A stretch of DNA of 7,597 nucleotides from Proteiniphilum sp. (lineage in GTDB: Bacteria; Bacteroidota; Bacteroidia; Bacteroidales; Dysgonomonadaceae): assembly GCA_012728465.1 (NCBI GenBank), contig JAAYFB010000331.1, positions 1 through 7,597 of the forward strand, given 5' to 3'. Positions within the stretch are counted from its first letter, which is position 1. Each line of letters opens with the position of its first letter. The translations under genes and the position numbers were made by a program. Shown piece after piece: positions 1 through 7,452 of this stretch. Below the pieces are notes generated by a model. It searched no databases and was not told the origin of the DNA. It saw only the letters and a list, made by a program, of their open reading frames with translations.

Positions 1-109
<109 letters not shown>

Positions 110-113
110 TTTT

Positions 114-148
114 AAAGCCTCAAGTATTTAATTACTTGAGGTTTTTTT
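114..148 (+). terminator. Intrinsic terminator of the rRNA operon
   Basis: A perfect 9-bp stem, CCTCAAGTA (118-126) with TACTTGAGG (133-141), encloses the 6-nt loop TTTAAT and is followed by seven T residues (142-148). An A run at 114-116 can extend the pairing into the T tract. It lies a few bases after the 5S 3' end, so it should separate rRNA transcription from the TCA genes downstream. Confidence 0.92.
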
Positions 149-408
149 GCGTTTTAGTGGCAGGCTGGATTATTTGTCATTCAATATTCTTAATTTATTT
201 CTAATATTCTTCTTTCTTTGTCCACTAGTTAAGTTCTATATTTTCATTTTATAGTGTTAATCATATACATATATATTTTTAGTGTGAACATTATGTCTAT
301 CAATCTTGTTAGAAAATCTAATCGAAGTGCAATGAATTGCGTTATTTTAGTTTATGAATAACATAAGTTACTACAATTCATGAGCAATTACTAATAACTT
401 ACAGGATA
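149..408. other. AT-rich intergenic leader between rRNA operon and first isocitrate dehydrogenase
   Basis: No gene or tRNA is recognisable here. The best promoter candidate for the downstream operon is TTTG at 217-220 and TATATTTT at 237-244. It is poor because the spacer is only 16 nt and the -7 box lacks its final G (Bacteroides consensus TTTG, about 19 nt, TAnnTTTG). In a region this AT-rich such matches arise easily. Closer to the gene, a nested inverted repeat (332-381) could form a hairpin and is listed separately. A short perfect dyad, GCAAT-GA-ATTGC (329-340), overlaps its left arm and could alternatively be a protein-binding site. Which of these is real cannot be settled from sequence alone. 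Confidence 0.4.
332..381 (+). promoter_or_regulatory. Candidate structured 5' leader (nested hairpin) before the icd operon
   Basis: Outer arms ATGAATTG (332-339) and CAATTCAT (374-381) are perfectly complementary. Inside them TAGTTTATG (348-356) pairs with CATAAGTTA (362-370) around a 5-nt AATAA loop; this inner stem includes two G-U pairs. Together they form one interrupted hairpin ending 27 nt before the start codon of the first gene. It has no T run, so it is not a terminator. It may affect mRNA stability or translation, or may be chance pairing in AT-rich DNA. Confidence 0.3.
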
Positions 409-1689
409 ATGACTAACCAAGACGATTTCTCAAACGTTATATCTTTTGTGAATGGTGCGCTAGATGTGCCCAGTAGTCCAATTATACCATACATTGAAGG
501 AGATGGTATAGGTATTGATATCACTAATTATGTGAAAGAGATTGTCGATAAGGCTGTGTATATATCTTATTCTGGTGATAGAACTATATTATGGAAGGAA
601 GTATTAGCCGGTGAGAAAGCATATAATAAAGTAGGTCAATGGTTGCCTAATGAGACTATGGATGCTTTCAGAAAATATCTTGTTGGTATTAAAGGGCCAC
701 TAACTACTCCGATAGGTGAGGGTATCCGTTCCTTAAATGTAGCATTACGACAAGAGTTAGACCTCTACGTTTGCTTGAGGCCAGTTCGTTGGTTTGAGGG
801 AGTAGCTACTCCATTATTACATCCAGAAAAGGTTCATGTTACAATTTTTCGTGAGAACACTGAAGATATCTATGCAGGTATTGAGTGGGCTGCAGGAACT
901 CCTGAACTTAAGAAAGTTTTGAACTTTCTTCAAAATGAAATGGGTGTTGCTAAGATCAGATTCCCTGAAAGTTCTTCGATTGGTGTTAAACCTGTGTCTG
1001 TGGAAGGAACAGAAAGACTTGTACGTGCCGCAATTGAGTATGCAATAGAAAATAAACTACCTTCTGTGACATTAGTTCACAAAGGAAATATAATGAAGTT
1101 TACTGAAGGAGGATTTAAAAAATGGGGTTATGGGTTAGCAGAGCGTGAGTTTTCTGACACTACATTTACGGAAAATACATTTAATAAGATTAAAGTTGAA
1201 AAGGGTTTAGAATCTGCAGTGTCTGCTTATAATACTGCAATGACTGAGGGTAAAGTGTTTATTAAAGATGTTATAGCAGATGCTTTTTTACAAAACACTT
1301 TATTGAAACCAGAGGAATATTCTGTAATAGCGACTCTAAACCTTAATGGTGATTATATATCAGACCAGATGGCTGCGATGGTAGGCGGAATTGGTATTGC
1401 TCCTGGCGCTAATATTAATTATAAGACAGGACATGCTATATTTGAGGCTACTCATGGTACAGCACCCGATATAGCTGGACAAAATATTGCTAATCCATGC
1501 TCAATGTTATTATCTGCAGTAATGATGCTAGATTATATTGGATGGAGCGAAGCTGGAAGTAAAATTACAAAATCACTAGAAATGATGTTTAAAAAAGGAC
1601 ATGCTACAAATGATCTTGCACGCTTTATGCATGACGGAACTTCGCTATCCACTTCCGATTTTGCAAATGAGCTCATAAACTTGCTGTGA
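409..1689 (+). CDS. icd: Isocitrate dehydrogenase, type I (E. coli Icd-like), predicted NAD+-dependent
   Basis: This enzyme oxidatively decarboxylates isocitrate to 2-oxoglutarate in the cytoplasm as part of the TCA cycle. The 426-residue product aligns along its length with E. coli Icd (416 aa). Substrate-site residues are all present: Ser108, Asn110, Arg114, Arg124, Arg148, Tyr155, Lys225 (in VHKGNIMKF), Asp287, Asp315 and Asp319. The coenzyme loop [15 protein letters not shown] (349-363) has Asp354, Ile355 and Ala361 where NADP+-dependent E. coli Icd has Lys344, Tyr345 and Val351. Those three changes are the known switch towards NAD+. Position 401 is Asn (Tyr391 in E. coli), while Arg405 keeps Arg395, so the pattern is not complete. 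Coenzyme preference is therefore inferred. The start at 409 has no competing in-frame ATG upstream. The gene is first of three, with citrate synthase 109 nt downstream. No aceK-like kinase gene is nearby, although the regulatory serine is conserved. Confidence 0.95.
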   Translation: MTNQDDFSNVISFVNGALDVPSSPIIPYIEGDGIGIDITNYVKEIVDKAVYISYSGDRTILWKEVLAGEKAYNKVGQWLPNETMDAFRKYLVGIKGPLTTPIGEGIRSLNVALRQELDLYVCLRPVRWFEGVATPLLHPEKVHVTIFRENTEDIYAGIEWAAGTPELKKVLNFLQNEMGVAKIRFPESSSIGVKPVSVEGTERLVRAAIEYAIENKLPSVTLVHKGNIMKFTEGGFKKWGYGLAEREFSDTTFTENTFNKIKVEKGLESAVSAYNTAMTEGKVFIKDVIADAFLQNTLLKPEEYSVIATLNLNGDYISDQMAAMVGGIGIAPGANINYKTGHAIFEATHGTAPDIAGQNIANPCSMLLSAVMMLDYIGWSEAGSKITKSLEMMFKKGHATNDLARFMHDGTSLSTSDFANELINLL

Positions 1690-1798
1690 CCATGAAAAAC
1701 TGTTAAACAAAACCTATAATTAATATGTTACAATACAGTGCCATAAAAGTAGAAATTCATAAATTGAAAAATATATTTAATACATAATAATTACTGAG

Positions 1799-3154
1799 AT
1801 GAATAGTAAAGAACTAATACGAGTGTTATCAGACTCAATAGCTTCTACAAGCAATATTGATAAAGATCTTTTCCCAAAAATGGGGGTAAAGCGTGGGCTT
1901 AGAAATGAGGATCATTCGGGCGTACTAGCAGGCTTAACAAGAGTAGGCGATGTTACAGGTTATGAACGTTTAGAGGATGGGACACTCGAACCTACTCCAG
2001 GAAAGCTATTTTATAGAGGCATCGATGTTGAAGATTTAGTAAGAGGTATTCAAGGTGAAAATAGATTGGGCTTTGAAGAAACTTCTTACCTTCTTTTATC
2101 AGGTAGATTGCCTAATAAGGAAGAATTGGATGCTTACACTCGAATGATTGCGGAGACAATGCCTTTAAATCATACAGCAACAATGAATATCATCAATCTT
2201 CAAGGTAAGAATATTATGAATATTTTGGCTAGAAGTGTTCTGGAGTTATATACATATGACGATTCACCTGATGATATCTCTCCAGCCAATCTAATTAGGC
2301 AATCAATTAATTTAATTGCAAAATTTCCAACTATTGTGGCTTTGGCATATCAAGTGTTACGCCACGACCAGATGGGGCGCTCACTGCATGTTCGTCACCC
2401 GTTTGAAGATAAGTCTGTTGCTGAAAATTTTCTTTTTATGATGAAAGGAAAGGACAATTATACAGATTTAGACGTCAAAATATTAGATCTAGCACTAATT
2501 CTTCATGCCGAGCACGGAGGAGGAAACAACTCTACATTCACTGTGCGAGTAACTAGTTCGACCGAAACAGACACTTATTCAGCAATAGCAGCAGGAATTG
2601 GTTCTCTAAAAGGTCCATTGCACGGTGGGGCAAATGTGAAAGTGAATGCAATGCTTGATGATATCAAGAAGAACGTTAAAGACTGGACAAATGTGAAAGA
2701 GATTGATGAGTATTTGATGAAAATACTTAGAAAAGAGACTTTCGATAAAACTGGACTTATTTATGGTATAGGTCATGCAGTTTACACTATTAGCGATCCT
2801 CGTGCTATACTTCTTAAAGAAATGGCTCGTGAGTTAGCAAAAGAGAAAGGGAGAGAAGAGGAGTTTGAATTAATGAACCTTATTGAAGAAAGAGGAGTAG
2901 AAAGATTTTTAGAATACAAGAGTGCTACAGCAAAGAAGAGAACATGTATTAATGTTGACTTTTATTCTGGTTTTGTATATGATGCTATAGGACTACCCGA
3001 GGAAGCTTTTTCTCCATTATTTGCCATGGCACGTATAGTAGGGTGGAGCGCCCATAGAATTGAGGAATTAAACTTTACGAGCAAAAGAATAATTCGTCCA
3101 GCATACAAGAACGTACGCGAGCTCCAATCGTTCGTTCCAATGAAAGATAGATAA
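1799..3154 (+). CDS. gltA: Citrate synthase
   Basis: This enzyme condenses acetyl-CoA with oxaloacetate to form citrate, the entry step of the TCA cycle. The protein has 451 residues, within the longer bacterial size range. Catalytic elements are clear: His275 in GPLHGGAN, His326 in GIGHAVY, and Asp387 in NVDFYSG. The conserved [13 protein letters not shown] block (235-247) and arginines Arg335 (DPRA) and Arg420 (SAHRIEE) fit the citrate-binding site. A 2-methylcitrate synthase role is possible in principle because the families overlap, but placement between two isocitrate dehydrogenase genes favours citrate synthase. The 109-nt gap from the upstream gene holds no terminator, so read-through from icd is likely. 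I see no convincing promoter in that gap. The start codon is preceded by TACTGAG (1792-1798), which recurs before the next gene. The third gene begins only 11 nt after the stop, so those two are almost certainly co-transcribed. Confidence 0.95.
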   Translation: MNSKELIRVLSDSIASTSNIDKDLFPKMGVKRGLRNEDHSGVLAGLTRVGDVTGYERLEDGTLEPTPGKLFYRGIDVEDLVRGIQGENRLGFEETSYLLLSGRLPNKEELDAYTRMIAETMPLNHTATMNIINLQGKNIMNILARSVLELYTYDDSPDDISPANLIRQSINLIAKFPTIVALAYQVLRHDQMGRSLHVRHPFEDKSVAENFLFMMKGKDNYTDLDVKILDLALILHAEHGGGNNSTFTVRVTSSTETDTYSAIAAGIGSLKGPLHGGANVKVNAMLDDIKKNVKDWTNVKEIDEYLMKILRKETFDKTGLIYGIGHAVYTISDPRAILLKEMARELAKEKGREEEFELMNLIEERGVERFLEYKSATAKKRTCINVDFYSGFVYDAIGLPEEAFSPLFAMARIVGWSAHRIEELNFTSKRIIRPAYKNVRELQSFVPMKDR

Positions 3155-3165
3155 TACTGAGTGAG

Positions 3166-4395
3166 ATGAATATGAAAATTAAAGTTGAAAATCCAATTGT
3201 AGAGTTGGATGGTGATGAAATGACAAGGGTAATATGGTCCTTTATTAGAGAACAGCTAATTTTGCCATATTTAGATTTAGATATAAAATACTACGACTTG
3301 AGTATCGAAAGTCGTGATGCAACTGATGACCAAATAACGATTGATGCAGCAGAGGCAATAAAGAGATACAATGTAGGGATAAAGTGTGCAACAATAACAC
3401 CTGACGAAGCTAGAGTAGATGAATTTGGTTTGAAACATATGTGGAGATCTCCAAATGGAACTATCCGAAATATAGTTGGAGGAACTGTTTTTCGTGAGCC
3501 CATTATTTGTTCCAACATCCCTCGATATGTACAAGGTTGGACACAGCCTATTATCATTGGACGTCATGCGTTTGGCGATCAATATAGGGCTGTTGATAAG
3601 GTTATTAAAGGGAAAGGGACTCTGAAAATGACTTTCACGTCAGAGGATGGAGAAGTACATGAATGGGAGGTTTTTGATTTTAAAGGAGATGGAGTAGCAA
3701 TGTCAATGTACAATACGGATGAGTCAATTTACGGATTTGCTCGATCGTCGTTTCAAATGGCATTAACCAAAAAATACCCACTATATCTATCCACTAAAAA
3801 CACTATTCTAAAAGCATATGATGGTCGTTTCAAAGATATTTTTGAGGAGGTATATAAAAATGAGTTTAAACAAAAGTTTTCAGAAGCTGGCATAACTTAT
3901 GAGCATCGTTTGATTGATGACATGGTGGCATCAGCTATGAAGTGGAATGGGGGCTTTGTGTGGGCTTGTAAAAACTACGATGGCGATGTACAGTCGGACA
4001 CTGTAGCACAAGGTTTTGGCTCACTGGGAATGATGTCGTCAGTATTGGTTACACCAGATGGAAAAACAGTAGAAGCCGAGGCTGCTCATGGAACCGTAAC
4101 CAGACATTATCGACACCATCAGCAGGGCAAGGAAACAAGTACCAATCCTATTGCATCAATATTTGCTTGGACACAAGGACTGTTGCATCGTGGCAAGCTT
4201 GATAATAATCAGCCATTGATTGATTTTTGTAAGGACTTAGAAAGTGTTTGTATTGAAACCGTAGAAAATGGAGAGATGACAAAAGATTTGGCTCTATTAG
4301 TATATGGAGATGATATTGAAGGACGTTATCTTACCACTCAAGAGTTTTTAAATGCGTTGAAAGTAAACTTAGATAAGAAACGAAATAAGAAATAG
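3166..4395 (+). CDS. Isocitrate dehydrogenase, type II (eukaryote-like), predicted NADP+-dependent
   Basis: This is a second enzyme converting isocitrate to 2-oxoglutarate, from a subfamily distant from the first gene's. The 409-residue product resembles human cytosolic IDH1 along its length. Key residues are kept: Arg133 (human Arg132) in [13 protein letters not shown], Tyr140, Lys211 in YLSTKNTIL, and the aspartates in RLIDDMV and NYDGDVQSD. Arg313-His314 in HGTVTRHYR match the human Arg314-His315 pair that contacts the 2'-phosphate of NADP+, so NADP+ use is the natural prediction. The reading frame opens [10 protein letters not shown]; the family commonly starts at a position like the second Met (codon at 3172). 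I keep 3166 because the TGAGATGAATA context exactly repeats that of the gltA start. It is the last gene of the cluster and ends 24 nt before a strong terminator. Its probable role is to supply NADPH while the first gene's enzyme supplies NADH, but that division is inferred. It is intact, with no frameshift. Confidence 0.94.
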   Translation: MNMKIKVENPIVELDGDEMTRVIWSFIREQLILPYLDLDIKYYDLSIESRDATDDQITIDAAEAIKRYNVGIKCATITPDEARVDEFGLKHMWRSPNGTIRNIVGGTVFREPIICSNIPRYVQGWTQPIIIGRHAFGDQYRAVDKVIKGKGTLKMTFTSEDGEVHEWEVFDFKGDGVAMSMYNTDESIYGFARSSFQMALTKKYPLYLSTKNTILKAYDGRFKDIFEEVYKNEFKQKFSEAGITYEHRLIDDMVASAMKWNGGFVWACKNYDGDVQSDTVAQGFGSLGMMSSVLVTPDGKTVEAEAAHGTVTRHYRHHQQGKETSTNPIASIFAWTQGLLHRGKLDNNQPLIDFCKDLESVCIETVENGEMTKDLALLVYGDDIEGRYLTTQEFLNALKVNLDKKRNKK

Positions 4396-4419
4396 TTTTC
4401 TGTTTTAGGTATCAATTTT

Positions 4420-4460
4420 AAAACGGCTCCCGTAGAATGAAAAGGCGGAGCCGTTTTTTT
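4420..4460 (+). terminator. Intrinsic terminator of the icd-gltA-icd cluster
   Basis: AAAACGGCTCC (4420-4430) pairs with GGAGCCGTTTT (4447-4457), giving an 11-bp stem with a GC-rich core, a 16-nt loop and a run of seven T residues (4454-4460). It lies 24 nt after the last stop codon and should insulate the helicase gene from the TCA operon. The mirrored A and T runs would allow weaker function on the minus strand as well. Confidence 0.92.
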
Positions 4461-4467
4461 ATTTTTT

Positions 4468-4539
4468 CTAATAGACAATGATTATATCAACCTCGTCATC
4501 AACTAACTGATAGACAACAAGGAAATAATCAAGTTCAAG
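4468..4539 (-). pseudogene. Possible remnant of a RelE/ParE-family toxin C-terminus
   Basis: Read on the minus strand, this stretch encodes a 23-codon tail ending in a TAG stop and containing VVYQLVDDEVDIIIVY. That resembles the last two beta strands of RelE/ParE-family toxins, which typically end in a pattern such as YRVIYxIVDDEVxIIxIxD. In the same frame, further upstream (4540-4542 and 4552-4554), there are TAA stops, and no start codon or antitoxin gene is visible, so it cannot be functional as it stands. The likeness is from pattern memory only and the fragment is short, so a chance match in AT-rich DNA is a real alternative. Confidence 0.25.
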
Positions 4540-4627
4540 TTATTTATGATCTTAAGCATAAACACATTGGCTGTATTTACGTAAAATAGAGAACTTAATG
4601 AAGTCAATAATTTGTATCAATGAAATT

Positions 4628-4658
4628 CTTGCTTAAAAGTCTAGTTATAGTATCTTTG
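4628..4658 (+). promoter_or_regulatory. Bacteroides-type promoter for the helicase gene
   Basis: A perfect -7 box TATCTTTG (4651-4658, consensus TAnnTTTG) is preceded by CTTG (4628-4631, consensus TTTG/TTG) with a 19-nt spacer. This matches the primary sigma factor promoter described for Bacteroides. Transcription would start around 4663-4666, leaving a leader of roughly 52-55 nt before the helicase ATG at 4718. It lies downstream of the TCA operon terminator, as needed for an independent transcription unit. Confidence 0.65.
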
Positions 4659-4717
4659 TATTATATGATTCTAAGGAATGGCGCATAACTATTAAAATAT
4701 TACCTTACACCTTTAAT

Positions 4718-7174
4718 ATGTCAATATACGAACTAGCATCCAATTTTACGGCACAAACCAATAAGTCTCTTTTCATAACAGGAAAGGCGGGTACAGGAAA
4801 AACAACATTCTTGCGTCGTTTACAAAATGAAACAGATAAACAAATGGCAATAGTAGCTCCCACAGGTGTTGCTGCTATTAATGCTGGAGGAGTTACAATT
4901 CACTCTTTCTTTCAGCTTCCATTTGCCCCTTTTCTGCCTTCGGCTGAAGGTGAGGCAGGACTAATAAGGAGTTTGAAAATGAATTCTGCTAGGCGTAAGG
5001 TTATTCGCGAACTAGAACTATTAGTAATAGACGAAGTAAGTATGGTGCGGGCAGATGTACTTGATGCTATTGATACAGTATTGAGATATATTAGGCACAG
5101 AAGATATGAGCCGTTTGGAGGTGTGCAAGTAGTTTTTATTGGAGACATGTATCAACTATCTCCCGTAGTTAGGGGCGACGAGTGGAATATACTTTCGAGC
5201 TATTACAGAGGGATATACTTCTTTAATAGTAAGGTCTATGAACTACAACAACCTGTTTACATTGAATTTGATATAATATTTCGTCAGAGTGACGCTAAGT
5301 TTATCGACTTACTTAATCAGGTAAGAAATGATACACTCACAGATGAAGGAATGAAACTACTTCAGTCGAGGTATGTACCAAACTTTAGGCCTTCGGATGA
5401 TGATTTTCATATCACGCTTACAACACACAACTCTATAGCAGACAACATTAATGCAGAAGAGCTAGCAAAAATAAAAAAGAAAACTAAATCTTTTAAGGCA
5501 ACTATAAAAGGACAGTTTCTTGAATCGGCTTACCCCACAGACGAAGTGTTGCAGCTGAAGGAAGGTGCTCGGGTTATGTTTTTGAAAAATGACACTGAGC
5601 AGCCACGTCGTTTCTACAATGGAAAGATAGGAACTATATCACTAATAGATGAAGAGCAGGATACAATATATGTAAAGCCTGACAACCCCGAAGAGGAAGT
5701 GATAGCAGTGGGTAAAACCTCTTGGGAAAATGTAAAATATTCTACCAATGATGAGACATTACAAATTGAAGAGGAGGTAATCGGGGTATTCACACAATAT
5801 CCTCTACGATTAGCATGGGCTATCACCATACATAAAAGTCAGGGTCTTACCTTTGATAAAGCCATCATAGATGCAGGAGCCTCATTTGCTCCAGGGCAGG
5901 TTTATGTTGCCTTGAGTAGATGTAAAACTCTTGAAGGAATAACCTTGCTTAGTCCTATAAGCAGACATAAGATAAATAATGATACTCATATTGTTCAGTT
6001 TTCATCTCAGGCGTCAAATGAAATAATAGTAAAACAAAAACTTTATAACGCACAAAATGAATACCGATCAGAGTTATTGTTAAATCTATTTGACTTTTCG
6101 CCAGCTCTACAAACATCAAAGCTATGGCATCGAGACATTTTAGAAATAGAATCATCCTTCAACGAGGAGACCATTACCTTCATCAGATTAATTATTACTC
6201 AGTTGAGTGAAATAAATGATGTGGCATTAAGGTTTCAAAATCAACTTAGAGGAATATTATCAGAATCACCAATAAATGAATCATTCTTGAAAGAGCGAAT
6301 AATGGCAGCTGCTGGCTTTTTTGATGATAGATTAGAGGTTGTGATGGAAACTATGCACGAATCACCAGCCTCTACAGATAGTCGTGCAAATGCTAAAGTG
6401 TATGATGATAGATTAAATGAGCTATTCTCATTAGTTTCTCAAAAAAGATATATCATAAATGGAATTGTTGGCAGTCCAACTATTGAGAGATACTTTGAGC
6501 TTCGTAAGAGCTTTGTGCTTGATAAGTTTAATATTACATCACACAGCAAAGCCACAAGTGGAAGAAAATTAAAATCAACCCATCCTGAGTTGTTGAGCCA
6601 GCTAATTCAGCTAAGAAACAGACTTGCAGAAGAGGAGAAGACACCAATTTATATCATAGCCAACACAGACTCGCTGGTTGAAATGTCAAACTACCTACCA
6701 CACAATAAGGATCGCTTATTGAGAATAACTGGTATTGGGAACAGAAGATTTGAGAGATTTGGAGACTTTTTTCTTGAAGTTATTAATAACTATAGAGACA
6801 CATATGGCATTGAGATAACCAATGAGCTACCACCTGAAAGCAAAGAGCCAAAGAAAAAAAAAGTAAAAGAACCTAAAGGTGCCTCTGCACGTGAGTCACT
6901 TCGACTACATAACGAAGGGAAGTCGATAGACGATATTGCTGCTGAGAGACAACTTGCACAGAGTACCATCATCAGTCATCTCGCATCTTTTGTTAAAAGT
7001 GAAGAAATTGACATACATAAATTTGTGACTCAAAATCAGATTGATGATGCTAGCAAAATTATAGCAAAAAAAGGGGATGACTTGTCAAATTATGCTGCAT
7101 TGCGAGATCATTTTTCTAATGTAGAGTTAAGTTTCCTTACAGCATACTTCAGAAAAGATGAAGCTGGAAAGTAA
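4718..7174 (+). CDS. PIF1-like DNA helicase with C-terminal HRDC and helix-turn-helix domains
   Basis: This is a predicted ATP-driven 5'-3' DNA helicase of superfamily 1B, acting on chromosomal DNA. In the 818-residue protein the helicase motifs run in order: Walker A GKAGTGKTT (22-30), motif Ia APTGVAA (47-53), Walker B VIDEVSM (103-109), motif III GDMYQLSPV (142-150), FRQ (188-190), TIHKSQGLTF (370-379) and the arginine-finger motif VYVALSRCK (395-403). Residues of about 430-615 are probably helical and not recognised. Residues 621-695 look like an HRDC nucleic-acid-binding domain (HPELLSQLIQLRNRLAEE, then ITGIGNRRFERFGD). After a lysine-rich linker (KKKKVKEPK, 712-720), residues 723-768 resemble the helix-turn-helix domain found at the end of RecQ and YpbB proteins. 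Such PIF1-HRDC-HTH proteins are widespread in Bacteroidota; likely roles are G-quadruplex or stalled-fork processing, inferred from the family. It appears monocistronic, with its own promoter. I see no clear terminator after it. Confidence 0.92.
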   Translation: MSIYELASNFTAQTNKSLFITGKAGTGKTTFLRRLQNETDKQMAIVAPTGVAAINAGGVTIHSFFQLPFAPFLPSAEGEAGLIRSLKMNSARRKVIRELELLVIDEVSMVRADVLDAIDTVLRYIRHRRYEPFGGVQVVFIGDMYQLSPVVRGDEWNILSSYYRGIYFFNSKVYELQQPVYIEFDIIFRQSDAKFIDLLNQVRNDTLTDEGMKLLQSRYVPNFRPSDDDFHITLTTHNSIADNINAEELAKIKKKTKSFKATIKGQFLESAYPTDEVLQLKEGARVMFLKNDTEQPRRFYNGKIGTISLIDEEQDTIYVKPDNPEEEVIAVGKTSWENVKYSTNDETLQIEEEVIGVFTQYPLRLAWAITIHKSQGLTFDKAIIDAGASFAPGQVYVALSRCKTLEGITLLSPISRHKINNDTHIVQFSSQASNEIIVKQKLYNAQNEYRSELLLNLFDFSPALQTSKLWHRDILEIESSFNEETITFIRLIITQLSEINDVALRFQNQLRGILSESPINESFLKERIMAAAGFFDDRLEVVMETMHESPASTDSRANAKVYDDRLNELFSLVSQKRYIINGIVGSPTIERYFELRKSFVLDKFNITSHSKATSGRKLKSTHPELLSQLIQLRNRLAEEEKTPIYIIANTDSLVEMSNYLPHNKDRLLRITGIGNRRFERFGDFFLEVINNYRDTYGIEITNELPPESKEPKKKKVKEPKGASARESLRLHNEGKSIDDIAAERQLAQSTIISHLASFVKSEEIDIHKFVTQNQIDDASKIIAKKGDDLSNYAALRDHFSNVELSFLTAYFRKDEAGK

Positions 7175-7452
7175 TGCAATGAAACAGTCTTAGCTCCTAT
7201 TGTTTTTATCTCTATATTGATAAAGCATATTTTTTTGTATTCTTCCTACACATTGCATTTTCTATTTTTTGCTTTCAGTAATGTTGTTACATTATATTTT
7301 CAACAGTTTTTTACTTCTTTCATTGTCAGTCATCTTCATTTTTTTACTGATTACTTTTCTATTCATTGTCAATGAAGAATGGTATTGACTAATTCTTAAA
7401 AAATGTAATGCAAATATCATCTGTCATTCATCGTTTTTGATAAGAAATGATG
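7175..7452. other. T-rich intergenic region after the helicase gene, no gene recognised
   Basis: The plus strand is rich in T runs, but none is preceded by a convincing GC-containing hairpin, so no terminator is called. A 15-bp dyad TTCATTG-T-CAATGAA lies at 7362-7376; its left half, TTCATTGTCA, also occurs at 7319-7328. A lysine-rich minus-strand frame of 24 codons (7292-7366) starts inside this dyad; I give it no function and doubt that it is a gene. No RNA gene or recognisable gene remnant is seen. Confidence 0.5.

Noticed and set aside
217..244. Confident promoter for the icd operon (TTTG and TATATTTT)
   Set aside because: The spacer is 16 nt instead of about 19 and the -7 box lacks its final G; kept only as a weak candidate inside the leader description.
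1690..1798. Separate promoter or terminator between icd and gltA
   Set aside because: The gap is AT-rich with TATA-like strings, but it has no TAnnTTTG box with a spaced TTTG and no stem followed by a T run, so read-through is simpler.
3277..3582. Minus-strand open frames opposite the second isocitrate dehydrogenase
   Set aside because: They are antisense shadows of a well-conserved enzyme gene and resemble no protein family.
4678..4695. Five-codon leader frame (ATG GCG CAT AAC TAT TAA) between the helicase promoter and its start, preceded by AAGGA
   Set aside because: The AAGGA abuts the ATG with no spacing, the peptide is minimal and there is no attenuator hairpin, so coincidence is more likely.
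7292..7366. Lysine-rich minus-strand frame of 24 codons
   Set aside because: Too short and of biased composition, as expected for the complement of T-rich DNA; no good promoter box or homology is evident.
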